From: Gracilaria gracilis
Taxonomy: Eukaryota > Rhodophyta > Florideophyceae > Gracilariales > Gracilariaceae
DNA: 64,000 nt
Reading direction: 5' to 3'
Assembly: GCA_030374805.1 (NCBI GenBank)
Contig: JARGSG010000240.1
Span: 62,001 to 126,000, forward strand
In this document: positions 45,314-55,507 of the stretch, piece by piece
How positions within the stretch are numbered: the first letter of the stretch is position 1
Layout of the letters: every line of letters starts with the position of its first letter
Notes under the pieces: model-generated
Told to the model about the DNA's origin: nothing
Database searches by the model: none
The model's input: the letters and a program-made list of their open reading frames with translations, nothing else
Translations under genes and position numbers: made by a program

Positions 45314-46417
45314 ATGTTGCGCACATCAATGCATCTCGCGCGTCGCGCGCTCAGCACTTCTGCTGAACAACCGGTGAAGAAGGTCGCCATAACGGGTGCT
45401 GCAGGATCGATCGGCTACGCATTGCTAATGAGGATCGCCTCCGGTCAAATGCTTGGACCGACCCAACCAATTGAGCTACAATTGATCGAAACCGAACCCG
45501 GAATGAAGCCTTTAAAAGGAGTCGCGATGGAAATCATGGATGGAGCCTTTCCTCTCGTACAAAATTTAACTCAAACGTCTGATCCTAACGTTGGATTTGG
45601 CGATGCGGAAGTTGCTGTTCTGGTTGGGGGAAAGCCCCGTGGCCCTGGGATGGAAAGAGCTGACCTTATGAGTGCTAATGCAGCCATTTTTGCAGAGCAG
45701 GGCAAGGCAATCAACAATTCTGCTAGTAAGGATGTGTCTGTGCTCGTCGTTGCAAACCCTGCTAACACTAATGCTCTAGTTGCATCCGCACATGCACCTG
45801 ATATCGATCCGTCAAGATTCATGGCAATGACCAGGTTAGATCAAAACCGTGCGATTGCGCAGGTTGCTGGAAAGACAGGCGTTATGGCGGGTGATGTAGA
45901 AAAAGTCGTCATCTGGGGTAACCACTCTGCTACTCAGTATCCAGATCTATCGAATGCTTTAGTTGAAGGAAAGCCGGCGTTAGCTACAATCAATGACATG
46001 CCATGGGTGCGGGAAGAGTTCATTCCTCGGGTGCAAAAGCGCGGAGCTGAGATTATCGGAGCGAGCGGTCGAAGCTCGGCGAGTTCTGCAGCTTCAGCCG
46101 CTATCGATCATATTCACGATTTATTCCTCGGTTCCGAAAACTCCTGGAAGAGTATGGCGGTTCCATCTGATGGTTCGTACGGTATCGATTCCGGCATCTG
46201 GTTCTCAGTGCCTTGTTTGTGTCCTGGGGACGGAAGTTATCAGCGCATCCTGGACATTCCCGCACCGGACGAGTTTTCAGCTGCCATGATTGATGCTACG
46301 AGGAAGGAGCTGTTAGAGGAACGTGACACAGTCCGCCACTTGCTTCCAGGTGCTGCTACTACGACTCAGACGACGACAAAGACGAGGAAGCGACGAGCGA
46401 AGAAAGCAACGGCATAA
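45314..46417 (+). CDS. Malate dehydrogenase, cytosolic-type fold with mitochondrial-like leader
   Basis: 367 residues. Interconverts malate and oxaloacetate with NAD(H). Seen are the nucleotide motif ITGAAGSIGYAL (about 26-37), GGKPRGPGMERADLMSAN, the substrate Arg in RLDQNRA and the catalytic His in WGNHSATQYPD. The sequence type is that of cytosolic MDH1, not of the mitochondrial/bacterial LDH-like branch. Yet it begins MLRTSMHLARRALSTSAEQ, an Arg-rich, acid-free amphipathic stretch like a mitochondrial presequence, followed directly by the domain. The end has an extra Thr-rich and basic tail (TKTRKRRAKKATA) not usual for the family. Start ATG 45314. Confidence 0.95.
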   Translation: MLRTSMHLARRALSTSAEQPVKKVAITGAAGSIGYALLMRIASGQMLGPTQPIELQLIETEPGMKPLKGVAMEIMDGAFPLVQNLTQTSDPNVGFGDAEVAVLVGGKPRGPGMERADLMSANAAIFAEQGKAINNSASKDVSVLVVANPANTNALVASAHAPDIDPSRFMAMTRLDQNRAIAQVAGKTGVMAGDVEKVVIWGNHSATQYPDLSNALVEGKPALATINDMPWVREEFIPRVQKRGAEIIGASGRSSASSAASAAIDHIHDLFLGSENSWKSMAVPSDGSYGIDSGIWFSVPCLCPGDGSYQRILDIPAPDEFSAAMIDATRKELLEERDTVRHLLPGAATTTQTTTKTRKRRAKKATA

Positions 46418-46599
46418 TCTAAGAGAACACAAGGTGCAACTATCGTAGATGAATAGTGTATTTCACTCCCGTAAAGTCTTCTAGGTGCTGGCGGACTTCG
46501 ATTTTGGCCACGTTCTAAGTCTCTCCCTCTACCTCCTGCTACGTCCAAAAAAGGCGGAGTTGTCAAGCTTGTCGGTTCTGTTTAGGAGGGTAAGAGTTA

Positions 46600-47679
46600 C
46601 TATGAGAACCGATTCATCACTCTTGTATGAAAGAGAGGATTCGTTTCAGCGGCCTGGCGAGCGCGTTCCCACTGATCTCCCTGACCTTCTGATGATTCGT
46701 TAGTGTCGCTATACTTTGTCATCATGATCTTCCGCAACTTTGGAGCTTCCGTAATCTTTGAAGAGTACGCATACGCAGTGCAATCAGTATCGAACAAGAA
46801 AGGGGCAAAGGTGGGATCTCGAGCCTCTCGCATGGTTAACCGATGGTCGAAACCTCGCCTTCTCTTCATTTCTTTTTCCGCTCTCGTTTCCACAGCCAGT
46901 TTTTCTTTCTCCATTACCCGCTGCCGCCGTCTCCATTTCGCGAACTTTCTGGCTGTCTTACGACGGTAAAGTTCATCTGGCTTTCCAAGATACCTTCTTC
47001 TAACCTCTTCGAAATCATCTGTAAACGTCCCCACCATGGTTTTGTTCATCCGGGTGATAATCCTCTTCCCTTCGGAGTAGAGTGCCTGGCATCTAGATAT
47101 ATGCACTAGGTAGCTCTCGTCTTTTGTCACTAATGCTGAACATATTGTCAAGTCTTCATCGCCTTTAAGGAATCCAAGAGCAGGCGAGGCTGAACTATCT
47201 CTCTCTTCGTTAAGGCTTTGTAGCAAAGCTGACTTGCGCGTTTTGTATCGCTGATGCGCTGACTGACGAATGTCCTTTGGAATGCCACAGAGCACGATAT
47301 GTATCACAGGTATGTGTGGTGCTACAAGTGCTCGTACGGCGTGGGCACGTTTTGCCAAATAGGTAAGCCACCTTTCTCTACGCAGGTGAGCGAATAGAGC
47401 TTCAACCGGTTCTCCACTGCCCAATCTCTGCGGTTTCGTCCTCTTCTTCTTCGCGTCAGGCTTGTGAAGCTTCCATTCTTCGTAGGCCTGCGCCGCTCTC
47501 GCTAGATAGTCATTCAGAGCTGGAAATGTGATCCGTTCAAAAGTTTGACAGCTAACACCAGAGGGGGTCTGAGCCAACTCTCGTTTTGGGGCGTAGGTTT
47601 TCGCTTGTTGACTCCGATAGAAACTTTCAGCAGATTGAGTTCTATAGGCTGCCAAAGCCCTTTCAAACAAATCGGCCAT
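46600..47679 (-). CDS. Unknown basic protein, 359 residues
   Basis: Not recognised. Start taken at ATG 47679 (the frame extends seven codons upstream to a TTG only). The N-terminal part is helical (MADLFERALAAYRTQ, LNDYLARAAQAYEEWKLH). A middle region is more ordered and may form a small alpha/beta domain (AHAVRALVAPHIPVIHIVLCGIPKDIRQS). A very basic helix follows (RRKTARKFAKWRRRQRVMEKEK), then a conserved-looking segment FAPFLFDTDCTAYAYSSK. The basic character suggests nucleic-acid or ribosome contact; a mitochondrial ribosomal protein is one possibility but unproven. Convergent with malate dehydrogenase, 182 bases between stops. Confidence 0.7.
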   Translation of the reverse strand: MADLFERALAAYRTQSAESFYRSQQAKTYAPKRELAQTPSGVSCQTFERITFPALNDYLARAAQAYEEWKLHKPDAKKKRTKPQRLGSGEPVEALFAHLRRERWLTYLAKRAHAVRALVAPHIPVIHIVLCGIPKDIRQSAHQRYKTRKSALLQSLNEERDSSASPALGFLKGDEDLTICSALVTKDESYLVHISRCQALYSEGKRIITRMNKTMVGTFTDDFEEVRRRYLGKPDELYRRKTARKFAKWRRRQRVMEKEKLAVETRAEKEMKRRRGFDHRLTMREARDPTFAPFLFDTDCTAYAYSSKITEAPKLRKIMMTKYSDTNESSEGQGDQWERARQAAETNPLFHTRVMNRFS

Positions 47680-49483
47680 TTGCTTCCAGGGGGCAAACAA
47701 GTCCTTCTCTGGTTCTCGAAAAGCCTCCCCTTGCCCTGGGTTTGCAAACCTCCGATGAACGTTTTATACCGGACGAAGGAAAATCCGTTGCTCCGCTTTG
47801 TACGGGAGCTTGGTCCAACTAGGAAAACTACGTTGCTGCGGGTGTATTGTTGACATCTCTCGTGCCGGAGAGAGTTGACTGTGCTCAGTGTTCAACTATT
47901 TCAGGTGGTTTACAGCTATTGGACAAAGGATCTCTCTGGGGAGCCTCGCCCATCTCATATAGAAAAGGCGGTGGTGTTCATTGGCCACCAAAAAATTAAC
48001 GTATTGTGCTCAGATGGCGTCCCAAGATTAGTGTAAGCAATCACGACCTTTCGGGTTCTGGGTCGTGTTTGATCAACTTTGTCAGCTGCAACAATGTTCA
48101 TCGGCTTGGTTGTTGATCTGGACTGGTCAGAAAGTTGTTCGACGAAACTACCGAGAATGCCATGTAAGATATGGTTTGAGTGGGGCTTCTACGAATATAC
48201 TGTGTGTCATTCTGGAATTTGGTGAAGGGTAAGGAACATGGGAGATAATGGATTTGCATACCAGGTGAGAACAGAAGTTGTGCGATTTGAAGAGATAAAA
48301 GCAATAACGAAAAGTCCTCTTCTTAATTCTATCTCTTTCTCATGGTATAGACGTAGGAAGACTACGTATGTCGGGAATTAATGATTCCGAATTCTGTCCA
48401 CCTTCGTTAACACATTCGGTTGGTATTAGCTTCTTCACATATCCCTTCCCGTCTGTAATCATGCCAATTGTTTCATGAACATGAAATTTCTATTCAATGG
48501 TGCCCCCCTACGCACTGGTATTCTCATCACACCCCCTATTTAAGTTCTGGATATAGAAAGGGAAACATTGAAAGGAAGGAGACGAAGCTTCCTTTAGCTG
48601 AAGCTAATTGCTATCTCTACGATGATCCCCCGGAGCACACGATCAAGCATTTACAAGGGGTGGGAGATTTCGGAATTTGTCTCGGAGTTGGGTCTTCACA
48701 GTCTCCGTTTTGGGTACTATGGCTCGAATGGACACCCACGGTTGTGAACGAGTTCTCCTCCTTTATATGGGCGAATTCCATGATTTGGTTGGGAATTTGT
48801 TCTGTTCTCGCCTGGGAGGGCACACGTGAGGTTCCGAATGAGGATCACCTGCTCTTACAAAACTCCGATGAGAGAAATAATGGTAATGAGTTGAACACCG
48901 TAAACGGTCGTTTGCGTTCTTGAAACGTTCTTTTCTCTCTGCGGCCCAGTCAAAACACTTGTTCCTGAGCTCGTTCTGAGACCTAAGCTCTTTGAGTGCG
49001 TGAAGGCCCAGCCAACCAGTTCATTCCAAACAGTCGTACACAAAAATGTTTGCCCTTGCTACTTCGGTCCACAGCCACATCTTGGAAGCCTAGTCGTTCT
49101 ATTTTGGAATGAAGCCCACTGGTCATGAATGTATACACCTCATAACCCCCTCACACACGATATAGATGTCTAATAACACCGCAACTCGAAGCTGGTGATT
49201 TATTTGGAATGTACATGGCCCAACATAAGAAGTGAAGGGAAGGACATAAAAGCATAGATACCATTTTAAGCATCGTTTTGTAAGTTTCTCATGTCTTCTA
49301 TGTCGGGTCGCACATGCACTGTTGTGTTCAGTTGGAGAGTAACCTCCAGCCAAAGTCTTCTATACCCGGTAGGCTTTGTTCGGCACAAGAGTCCCAGCGA
49401 TTTAGGGTGGGCACGGAGCTTATATCAACAACACTTACAAACAAATAGCACCGGACTTAACGAACAAAACCGAAGGAAAGAGA
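47680..49483. other. Long intergenic region
   Basis: 1.8 kb between two divergent genes. A 151-codon frame at 48468-48923 has no ATG near its start and no family features, so it is not called. No repeat or RNA gene recognised. Confidence 0.45.
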
Positions 49484-51103
49484 ATGTCGGCTGATGAAGG
49501 GGGAGACAGAATTAATGACCATGCCCCGCAAGTGCTCAGACTGCGAAGCCAAGGCACTTTCCTCGCGAAAAGCTCGGATTTCACACGGGATGCAGCGATT
49601 CTTCACACGACTGAGATTGAAGTCGATATTCAAGGCATGCACGAAGGTCGTATGGCGGGGCGAGAAGGTTCCGCAGGTGTTGGGTTCGTTTCGGCAAAGA
49701 CTAGGCTGGATCGTATATTCCAGAAAGAGTTCGATACAAGAGGGTCATCCTCAAAGCCTCCACCACCGCCGCCACCGCCGCCACCACCACCACCACCACC
49801 ACCACCACCACCAGCTGTTCGGTCGAAGGGTAAGACTTCTACTACTGTTGGTCTTGATCAAGGCGGAACTACAGTTTCAATCGAAGCAAGAAAGTCTTCG
49901 GTTAGTCAGAAAACGAATGCCTGTAGTAGAGTCGAGAAACCTCCAACAAATATTGTTGCTCCACCCCCAATTGAGGGCATGTACTTTCGTTCTCCGACAA
50001 GGCATGTAAAACTTATCAAGACCAGACTTTCAGACCTGCCTGCAGTTATCCAAAACCAGGAACCTCAAATTCGAGGAGGTGTTGCGGTGTATAGGGTGAA
50101 TGATGAAGCCTACCGTGAAAAATATGGTACCATGGTCGAGATAAACGCAGTTGACTACATTACTCGTCTCAAAGATTCTGTTCGTGATCTGGAGCGCCAG
50201 CTAAGTGTCGTGCAAGGAATCTTGGAAAAGGAAAGAGAGACCCGCCAAGCGAACAAAAATATGCGAGGGTCAATCCGTATGGGTACGTTTATGGGAAGAA
50301 GGCCAAAGGATCCGGAACAAAGATCGGCAGACAAGTTTAAGCGTTCTCAGAAGGGTAAGAATGGTTCAAATGCCAGCGGAAACACCAGTAATGCTTCTTC
50401 TGCTAAGGGTTCCCCAGGTTCAAGCGTATCGGAACATAGAAACCCCAGAGCCCGACCGAGGCCTGCGATACCTGCTGTTAACTTTCCAAGAGGGTTTGGT
50501 TTCCATCCAGAACGGGCAAAAGATTCAAAGCCAATACAGGAAGAACAACTTACGACAACAGTTCGAACCATACCAAATGATGGGGGGTTGGCCAGGAAAG
50601 GTAGCTTAGATTCTAATGGTGAACCAATGTCGGAAACTGTCAAGGGTGATTCAAGAAAAGAACCTAATATCTCTAACTCAAGCCTACCAGAAGACTCAAG
50701 CCAAAATTCTGTTTCTGCTGATGATTTCCAACCGCCATCCCCAATCCCTGACACTTCTGCTAACGTAGAGATGTCTGTCAATCAAAAATCCACTGAACAA
50801 ATGAGAACTTTCCATCCAAGAAAACCAATCCAACAAGATCGTGACGCTGCGCCCATGCCAGGAGTTGAAGCTCGGAGAGCTAGACGCGGAAAAGCTGGTC
50901 GAACGAAGAGTTTCTCTGGTGTCCCAACTGATGAAGTCCGAAAAGTCTCTTCCTACGACTTCCATCAAGAAAAGGCCTCGAGGGCAATGTCCATGCACCG
51001 CGAATCAAACGCTGAACCACCACCTCCACCACCACCACCTCCACCACCACTTCCGCCAAAGAAGATTAGAGGGGTACGAAAGCTGTTTGGCCTCAGATCC
51101 TGA
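49484..51103 (+). CDS. Polyproline protein, possible actin/profilin partner
   Basis: 539 residues, unknown family. Two proline runs stand out: 19 Pro encoded by 49757-49813 and 11 Pro plus LPP encoded by 51017-51058, the second next to a basic C-terminus (KKIRGVRKLFGLRS). Between them are a folded-looking segment (about 165-250: EGMYFRSPTRHVKLIKTRLSDLP, then YREKYGTMVEINAVDYITRLKDSVRDLERQL, a short coiled coil) and long Ser/Asn-rich disorder. Proline runs of this kind bind profilin, SH3 or WW domains in formins and WASP proteins, but no FH2 or WH2 motif is present. The proline tracts are CCA-biased microsatellites and may vary in length. ATG 49484 is the first in frame. Confidence 0.7.
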   Translation: MSADEGGDRINDHAPQVLRLRSQGTFLAKSSDFTRDAAILHTTEIEVDIQGMHEGRMAGREGSAGVGFVSAKTRLDRIFQKEFDTRGSSSKPPPPPPPPPPPPPPPPPPPAVRSKGKTSTTVGLDQGGTTVSIEARKSSVSQKTNACSRVEKPPTNIVAPPPIEGMYFRSPTRHVKLIKTRLSDLPAVIQNQEPQIRGGVAVYRVNDEAYREKYGTMVEINAVDYITRLKDSVRDLERQLSVVQGILEKERETRQANKNMRGSIRMGTFMGRRPKDPEQRSADKFKRSQKGKNGSNASGNTSNASSAKGSPGSSVSEHRNPRARPRPAIPAVNFPRGFGFHPERAKDSKPIQEEQLTTTVRTIPNDGGLARKGSLDSNGEPMSETVKGDSRKEPNISNSSLPEDSSQNSVSADDFQPPSPIPDTSANVEMSVNQKSTEQMRTFHPRKPIQQDRDAAPMPGVEARRARRGKAGRTKSFSGVPTDEVRKVSSYDFHQEKASRAMSMHRESNAEPPPPPPPPPPPLPPKKIRGVRKLFGLRS

Positions 51104-51359
51104 TTTGATTGAAGTAAACAAGATCAAAACACGGTTATCGGCCACGAGATGTCATGAACAGATTTCTAGCCGATGATAGCTTTTGGAAGGTGTCATGTAA
51201 TCCAAGACCCGTTGTTTAAAGTGTTTCGAGCTTCAGGTTTGCTGACGACAATGGAATAGTCGTGAAGCAGAAAGGAATTTGAAGAACCGAAGGACGACAC
51301 TTTGAAGATTTGTACGTGTATATAATCCTGACCTTGAGATTTAATCGTAGCAAAGGTTC

Positions 51360-53411
51360 TCACCCACCTTTTCCAGGAATCTCAGGCACCAGCATTCGGC
51401 GAAGATGAGAATGAGGATTGCTCATGAGCTTTTCATATGAACCCAGTTCAGCTACCCGCCCTTCTACGAGCACAGCAACTCTGTCCGCACGACGCAAAGA
51501 GCTAGTTCGATGTGCGATTGTCAGAACTGCGATGTTGAGGTCGCTGGCAGCATTGGACAGTGCATCCCCAACGGCACGTTCCGATTCCGCATCAAGAGCA
51601 GCGCTATGTTCGTCTAATACAAGCACTCGTGGCCGTCGCGCTAAAGCTCGAGAAAGTGCAGTTCGAGCTCGCTGCCCACCTGAAAGGGCTGATCCTCTCT
51701 CACCCACTCGGGTATCATATTGCTTTGGCAGAGTCATAATCATGTCGTGACTGGCAGCAGTCTTCGCTGCATCGTGCACTTGATCCATACGAATCTTTTC
51801 GCCCATACCGTACCTGATGTTATCGGCGACAGAACCGTCAAATAGAACCGGTTCTTGAGAAACGACTGCAATCTGGTTTCTAAGCCATACTGTGTCAAGT
51901 TCCGTGATGGGCGTGTTTCCTAGTTCCACATCCCCTGAAGTGGGTTCGTACAAACGGGAGAGAAGGGCTCCCATTGTACTCTTTCCAGACCCGCTTCCTC
52001 CCGCAATAGCAACTATTTCTCCGGGGTGGATTACTAGATCCACCCCTTTCAGAATCGCACTGTCTGGATGGGCGGGATATGAAAAGTGTACGTTCTTGAA
52101 GCGAACAGTGGCATTATATCCCGGTTCTAGCCCGTTCACGGTTTCTTCAGCATTTTGTTCAAACGGTTGGTGCCGAATGTCCGCGGGGAGTTCCTGATCT
52201 GCAATAGTTGACGACCGACCTTCTGGATGACGGTCAAGAATCTCAAAGATGCGGAAACCAGCTCCCAGGGCCCGCAATAGCTGGCCGTATGACGTTCCCA
52301 TTGCTGAAATAGAAACTCCAAGGTTGACTGCGTACATGGCGAAAGACGTTAGTGTTCCGATGGTCATCGGATCTAGAGGGTTGATAACCATTCGTCCACC
52401 AAACCATAAAACACCGACAAGAGACATCTGCGCGGATAGTTGGACTGACCCTGAGTACAGTGCGTCTGCAAGCGCTACTTTCTTTGCAAGACTGTACGTT
52501 TCATCTACTTGCTTGGCATATCTGCTTGACTCAAAACCTTCAGCTCCGAAAGTGCGGACGGTACGGATAGCGCTAGTGCGTTCAGCAGCAACCTGGGTAG
52601 CAGCTGCAAGAGCATCGACCAGTTGGCGAGATAGCTTTCGAGCGGTACGACCAAACATAAAGGCAAAGCCAACAATTGGGGGGATGGAACAGATTGTAAC
52701 GAGGGATAGTTTGGGCGATAAATACAGGATGAAGCTCAGGGAGGTTGCCGTAGTCACCCCGTTTCTTAGAATCTTAGCCAAGTTTGTTGTTAATGTCCGT
52801 GACACCAGTGGGACATCCGAGGATAGGCGATTGACCAGCTCGCCAGACTGCCTTTCGTCGAAGAAGGCAGTTTCTTGTCGCAGTATCGAGTGAAACAATG
52901 AGACGCGCAGTTGGCGCGAAATCCTTGAACCAGCAAGCGACATGGCAAACACTCGAGTAGCTGATGCAATTGCAGAGACAGTGAAAACACCTCCCATAGC
53001 TAGGACAAGAGTATCTAGATCTGTAGGACCTGTGCCGGTGACGGCATCCACAACTCGGCCCAGGGCGAAAGGAAAGAGCATCATGGATGATGCAGAAACC
53101 AGTTGAGCTGATAGTGCGAAGCCAAGAAGCCCTTTCTCGGGACGAGCAAGACTAAGAAGGCGGGATACCTCCAGCCGTTCTTCTGGATTATCTGACGATG
53201 TTGAGGATCCATTGAAATTCTTGGTGGCAGATGAAACGAGTCTCTGAAGGCGTGATAGTAAAGGAAGTGGCTTAGTGGATGCTGTAGATGATAAGCCACG
53301 AATCCGGAAATTGCCAGAAAGACGAAGTTCAGGGCGCAAAATTGCAGCTGATGACTGCTTGGATGCCTGTAGCGCTATTGCTGCTCGTAGTGACGGAATG
53401 AAGCGATGCAT
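51360..53411 (-). CDS. ABC half transporter, mitochondrial ABCB type
   Basis: 683 residues. The basic N-terminus without acids (MHRFIPSLRAAIALQASKQ...) resembles a mitochondrial presequence. A six-helix transmembrane domain follows (about 85-390), then one nucleotide-binding domain: Walker A GGSGSGKST near 470, Q-loop AVVSQEPVLFDGS, signature LSGGQRAR near 574, Walker B RVLVLDE and the His switch IAHRTSSL. The layout fits the ABCB10/ABCB8-like half transporters of the inner mitochondrial membrane, which act as homodimers; substrate not predictable. The D-loop region reads DEHSAALD where most relatives have DEATSALD. The end MLVPEIPGKGG is short but normal for the group. Confidence 0.93.
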   Translation of the reverse strand: MHRFIPSLRAAIALQASKQSSAAILRPELRLSGNFRIRGLSSTASTKPLPLLSRLQRLVSSATKNFNGSSTSSDNPEERLEVSRLLSLARPEKGLLGFALSAQLVSASSMMLFPFALGRVVDAVTGTGPTDLDTLVLAMGGVFTVSAIASATRVFAMSLAGSRISRQLRVSLFHSILRQETAFFDERQSGELVNRLSSDVPLVSRTLTTNLAKILRNGVTTATSLSFILYLSPKLSLVTICSIPPIVGFAFMFGRTARKLSRQLVDALAAATQVAAERTSAIRTVRTFGAEGFESSRYAKQVDETYSLAKKVALADALYSGSVQLSAQMSLVGVLWFGGRMVINPLDPMTIGTLTSFAMYAVNLGVSISAMGTSYGQLLRALGAGFRIFEILDRHPEGRSSTIADQELPADIRHQPFEQNAEETVNGLEPGYNATVRFKNVHFSYPAHPDSAILKGVDLVIHPGEIVAIAGGSGSGKSTMGALLSRLYEPTSGDVELGNTPITELDTVWLRNQIAVVSQEPVLFDGSVADNIRYGMGEKIRMDQVHDAAKTAASHDMIMTLPKQYDTRVGERGSALSGGQRARTALSRALARRPRVLVLDEHSAALDAESERAVGDALSNAASDLNIAVLTIAHRTSSLRRADRVAVLVEGRVAELGSYEKLMSNPHSHLRRMLVPEIPGKGG

Positions 53412-53681
53412 CCCAAAGCGGATGGGGAGGACCAGTGAGGCGGTGGCTTTGATGAAGACAGAAGCTTCGGAAACATTGATTCAAAATTAGACCAACGGTT
53501 TATGTAGAGCAGAAGTTGCTTTCGATGTGAGCGTGTGACGCAAATCCCTTTGAAGACCCGTGAGGACATGAAACAAAATAAAGGGCCAATTCGCACAAAG
53601 CGCACAGCTTACGTATTCTTTTATACTTGTGCAGCCCATTTGGATGGTCTGTGCTATCACAGACAACAATTATGAATAGTT

Positions 53682-54764
53682 CTATTCGTCGTCGACCTTC
53701 TGTTGAGCCCGTACTTCAGCTCTCTGTCTTCTCAGGCGCCTTTCTGCCGCCCTTCTTTGAGACGGTGTCATCGACTTCTGATCATCGTCGGTGAAACCAT
53801 GGATATCAGGGTACGGGTCAAGATCTATGTCTTCTTCCCTCTCCCTTGCTGCCTTGGAGAAGTCAAATGGCTCTCCCCACAAGTCGTCCTGATCACCAGC
53901 ACCGAAATCACCTCCCGCCTGTTTTCTCTCCCGCGCCCTTTCAACCTTTCTGATACGTTCTAACTCTTCACTGCCAGTAAACAAGTCCTTCAACGAGGCC
54001 TCATTATGCTTTTTTTCCTCCACAGTATCAGTCTCCTTTGCCAGCGCACCAACTCTTCTGCGATTGATAGTTTGCGGTCTCTCAGAGCGGTCTCCCTTCC
54101 CTCTTCCACGCACATCAATGGGTTGGGGTTGCATCACTCGCCAATCCTGACTATCTTTTCTCATTCGAGCTCCCCTCTCGGGGCGTTCGCGCCTCATTGC
54201 TGGCATTTGAGGATGAGCAGGCATCTCTACCAGTAATCTGGGTTTCAGTCTTAGTTGGGGGTGCAGGTCATGATGCCCTTGGTCCATTGGAATATCACTA
54301 AAGTCAGTCACAAACTCGTGCTCCCGGCATACCTGACGGAAGTAAGGACCTTCCGGGCCTTCAAGTTCTGCCAATATGATGCGCGCTTCATTGCCGAGCG
54401 CGCTATCCATATTAGTTGTTACAATATGGGCGAAAGTATCCTTTGAAACCTTTGCGGCACGACGCTGCACAAACCATGATGTTGAAACCACCGCTCCCAT
54501 TGCATAGGTGAGCCTGATTGCTCTTGACTTGATTCGAGAAATGGCTTGTCTGTAGATTGCCCATTGCGCAAAGACGAGGAACAACGAATGTCCCAACACC
54601 TTCTGCCTTTCAGCTACACCATACTCGAATGCCTTCCGTTCTTCGGCCGTGATTTCTCCCTTTTTCCTGTTGCTCATCTGGGCTCGTCGAAGGCGATCGA
54701 ACAACTCTCTAAAGGCCGGCGCCACCACGGAATCTGGCGGGTCGAACTTGTTTGGTTGATCCAT
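53682..54764 (-). CDS. Unknown protein with two hydrophobic segments
   Basis: 360 residues from ATG 54764; the frame runs 52 codons further upstream without an ATG. Not recognised. The first third contains two hydrophobic helices (about 60-80, SLFLVFAQWAIY, and 90-108, LTYAMGAVVSTSWFVQ) joined by a short basic loop, suggesting a membrane hairpin. A segment with DSALGNEARIILAELEGPEGPYFRQVCREHEF follows. The C-terminal 200 residues are charged and disordered, ending in an RRAAERRLRRQRAEVRAQQK helix. A mitochondrial or ER membrane protein with a soluble tail is a reasonable guess, not more. Confidence 0.68.
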   Translation of the reverse strand: MDQPNKFDPPDSVVAPAFRELFDRLRRAQMSNRKKGEITAEERKAFEYGVAERQKVLGHSLFLVFAQWAIYRQAISRIKSRAIRLTYAMGAVVSTSWFVQRRAAKVSKDTFAHIVTTNMDSALGNEARIILAELEGPEGPYFRQVCREHEFVTDFSDIPMDQGHHDLHPQLRLKPRLLVEMPAHPQMPAMRRERPERGARMRKDSQDWRVMQPQPIDVRGRGKGDRSERPQTINRRRVGALAKETDTVEEKKHNEASLKDLFTGSEELERIRKVERARERKQAGGDFGAGDQDDLWGEPFDFSKAAREREEDIDLDPYPDIHGFTDDDQKSMTPSQRRAAERRLRRQRAEVRAQQKVDDE

Positions 54765-55507
54765 GATTGGCACGATACGAAACCAGCGTGGCGCTTTGCG
54801 CCGCGGAAAGAGATTTACCGACCCCGATCCAGTACACTGAAGCACCAGAAGCAAATATTGAATATTGCGAGCCGCGGAGTAGACGTTGAATGCTTTATGC
54901 TTTCTCCCACCAAACCTCAAAACCGTTGGGCAAGATGATGAATTTGCATCTCCAATTTACAAGGTTCATTGGCATTTGACGTCACTCATGAATGTGCTCG
55001 ATCGGAGATTCTCGCCTCACAAGGCTTGTTAAGAATGGGCCTTCGTCCTTCTACCGCTAAGATGGGAAGCAACGTGTCTTTCGAAAAACTCAACCTCTTC
55101 CAATATACCGAGCGTCCATGAGCACATCACACAACAACGAAATAATCTCTGTTATACATCATAAATCAACGTGTAGGGTATCTTTACTCTTAAGAAGCAA
55201 TTCGGGGGTGCGCAAGAACTCATAGGCTTCAAATACCTCCTACCCATCCCCACGACACAAGTTTGACATCCTTGGAACCTACGTTGCTAAACGCGTTCCT
55301 CGTGAAGCCTGAACAGGGTAGCATAGCTGGAGAAGGAAAGCAAAGTACTAGTCTTTCATATAGCGCAGAAAAGCGAATTCAAGGCCACACATCAGCGTTC
55401 AATAGATTCATGCAGCTTCGCAGCGGAGATGTAACGTGTTCGTTCTACATGTCTAATGTTGACCGCACATAAGTTACAGCGCTACGGTAGCTAAACATGT
55501 ATACTCT
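54765..55507. other. Intergenic region, unknown gene to FBPase
   Basis: 740 bases. No gene, RNA or repeat recognised. The left part should hold the promoter of the unknown gene. Confidence 0.45.

Noticed and set aside
48468-48923. 151-codon frame in the long intergenic region
   Set aside because: No ATG near its start, no recognisable domain.
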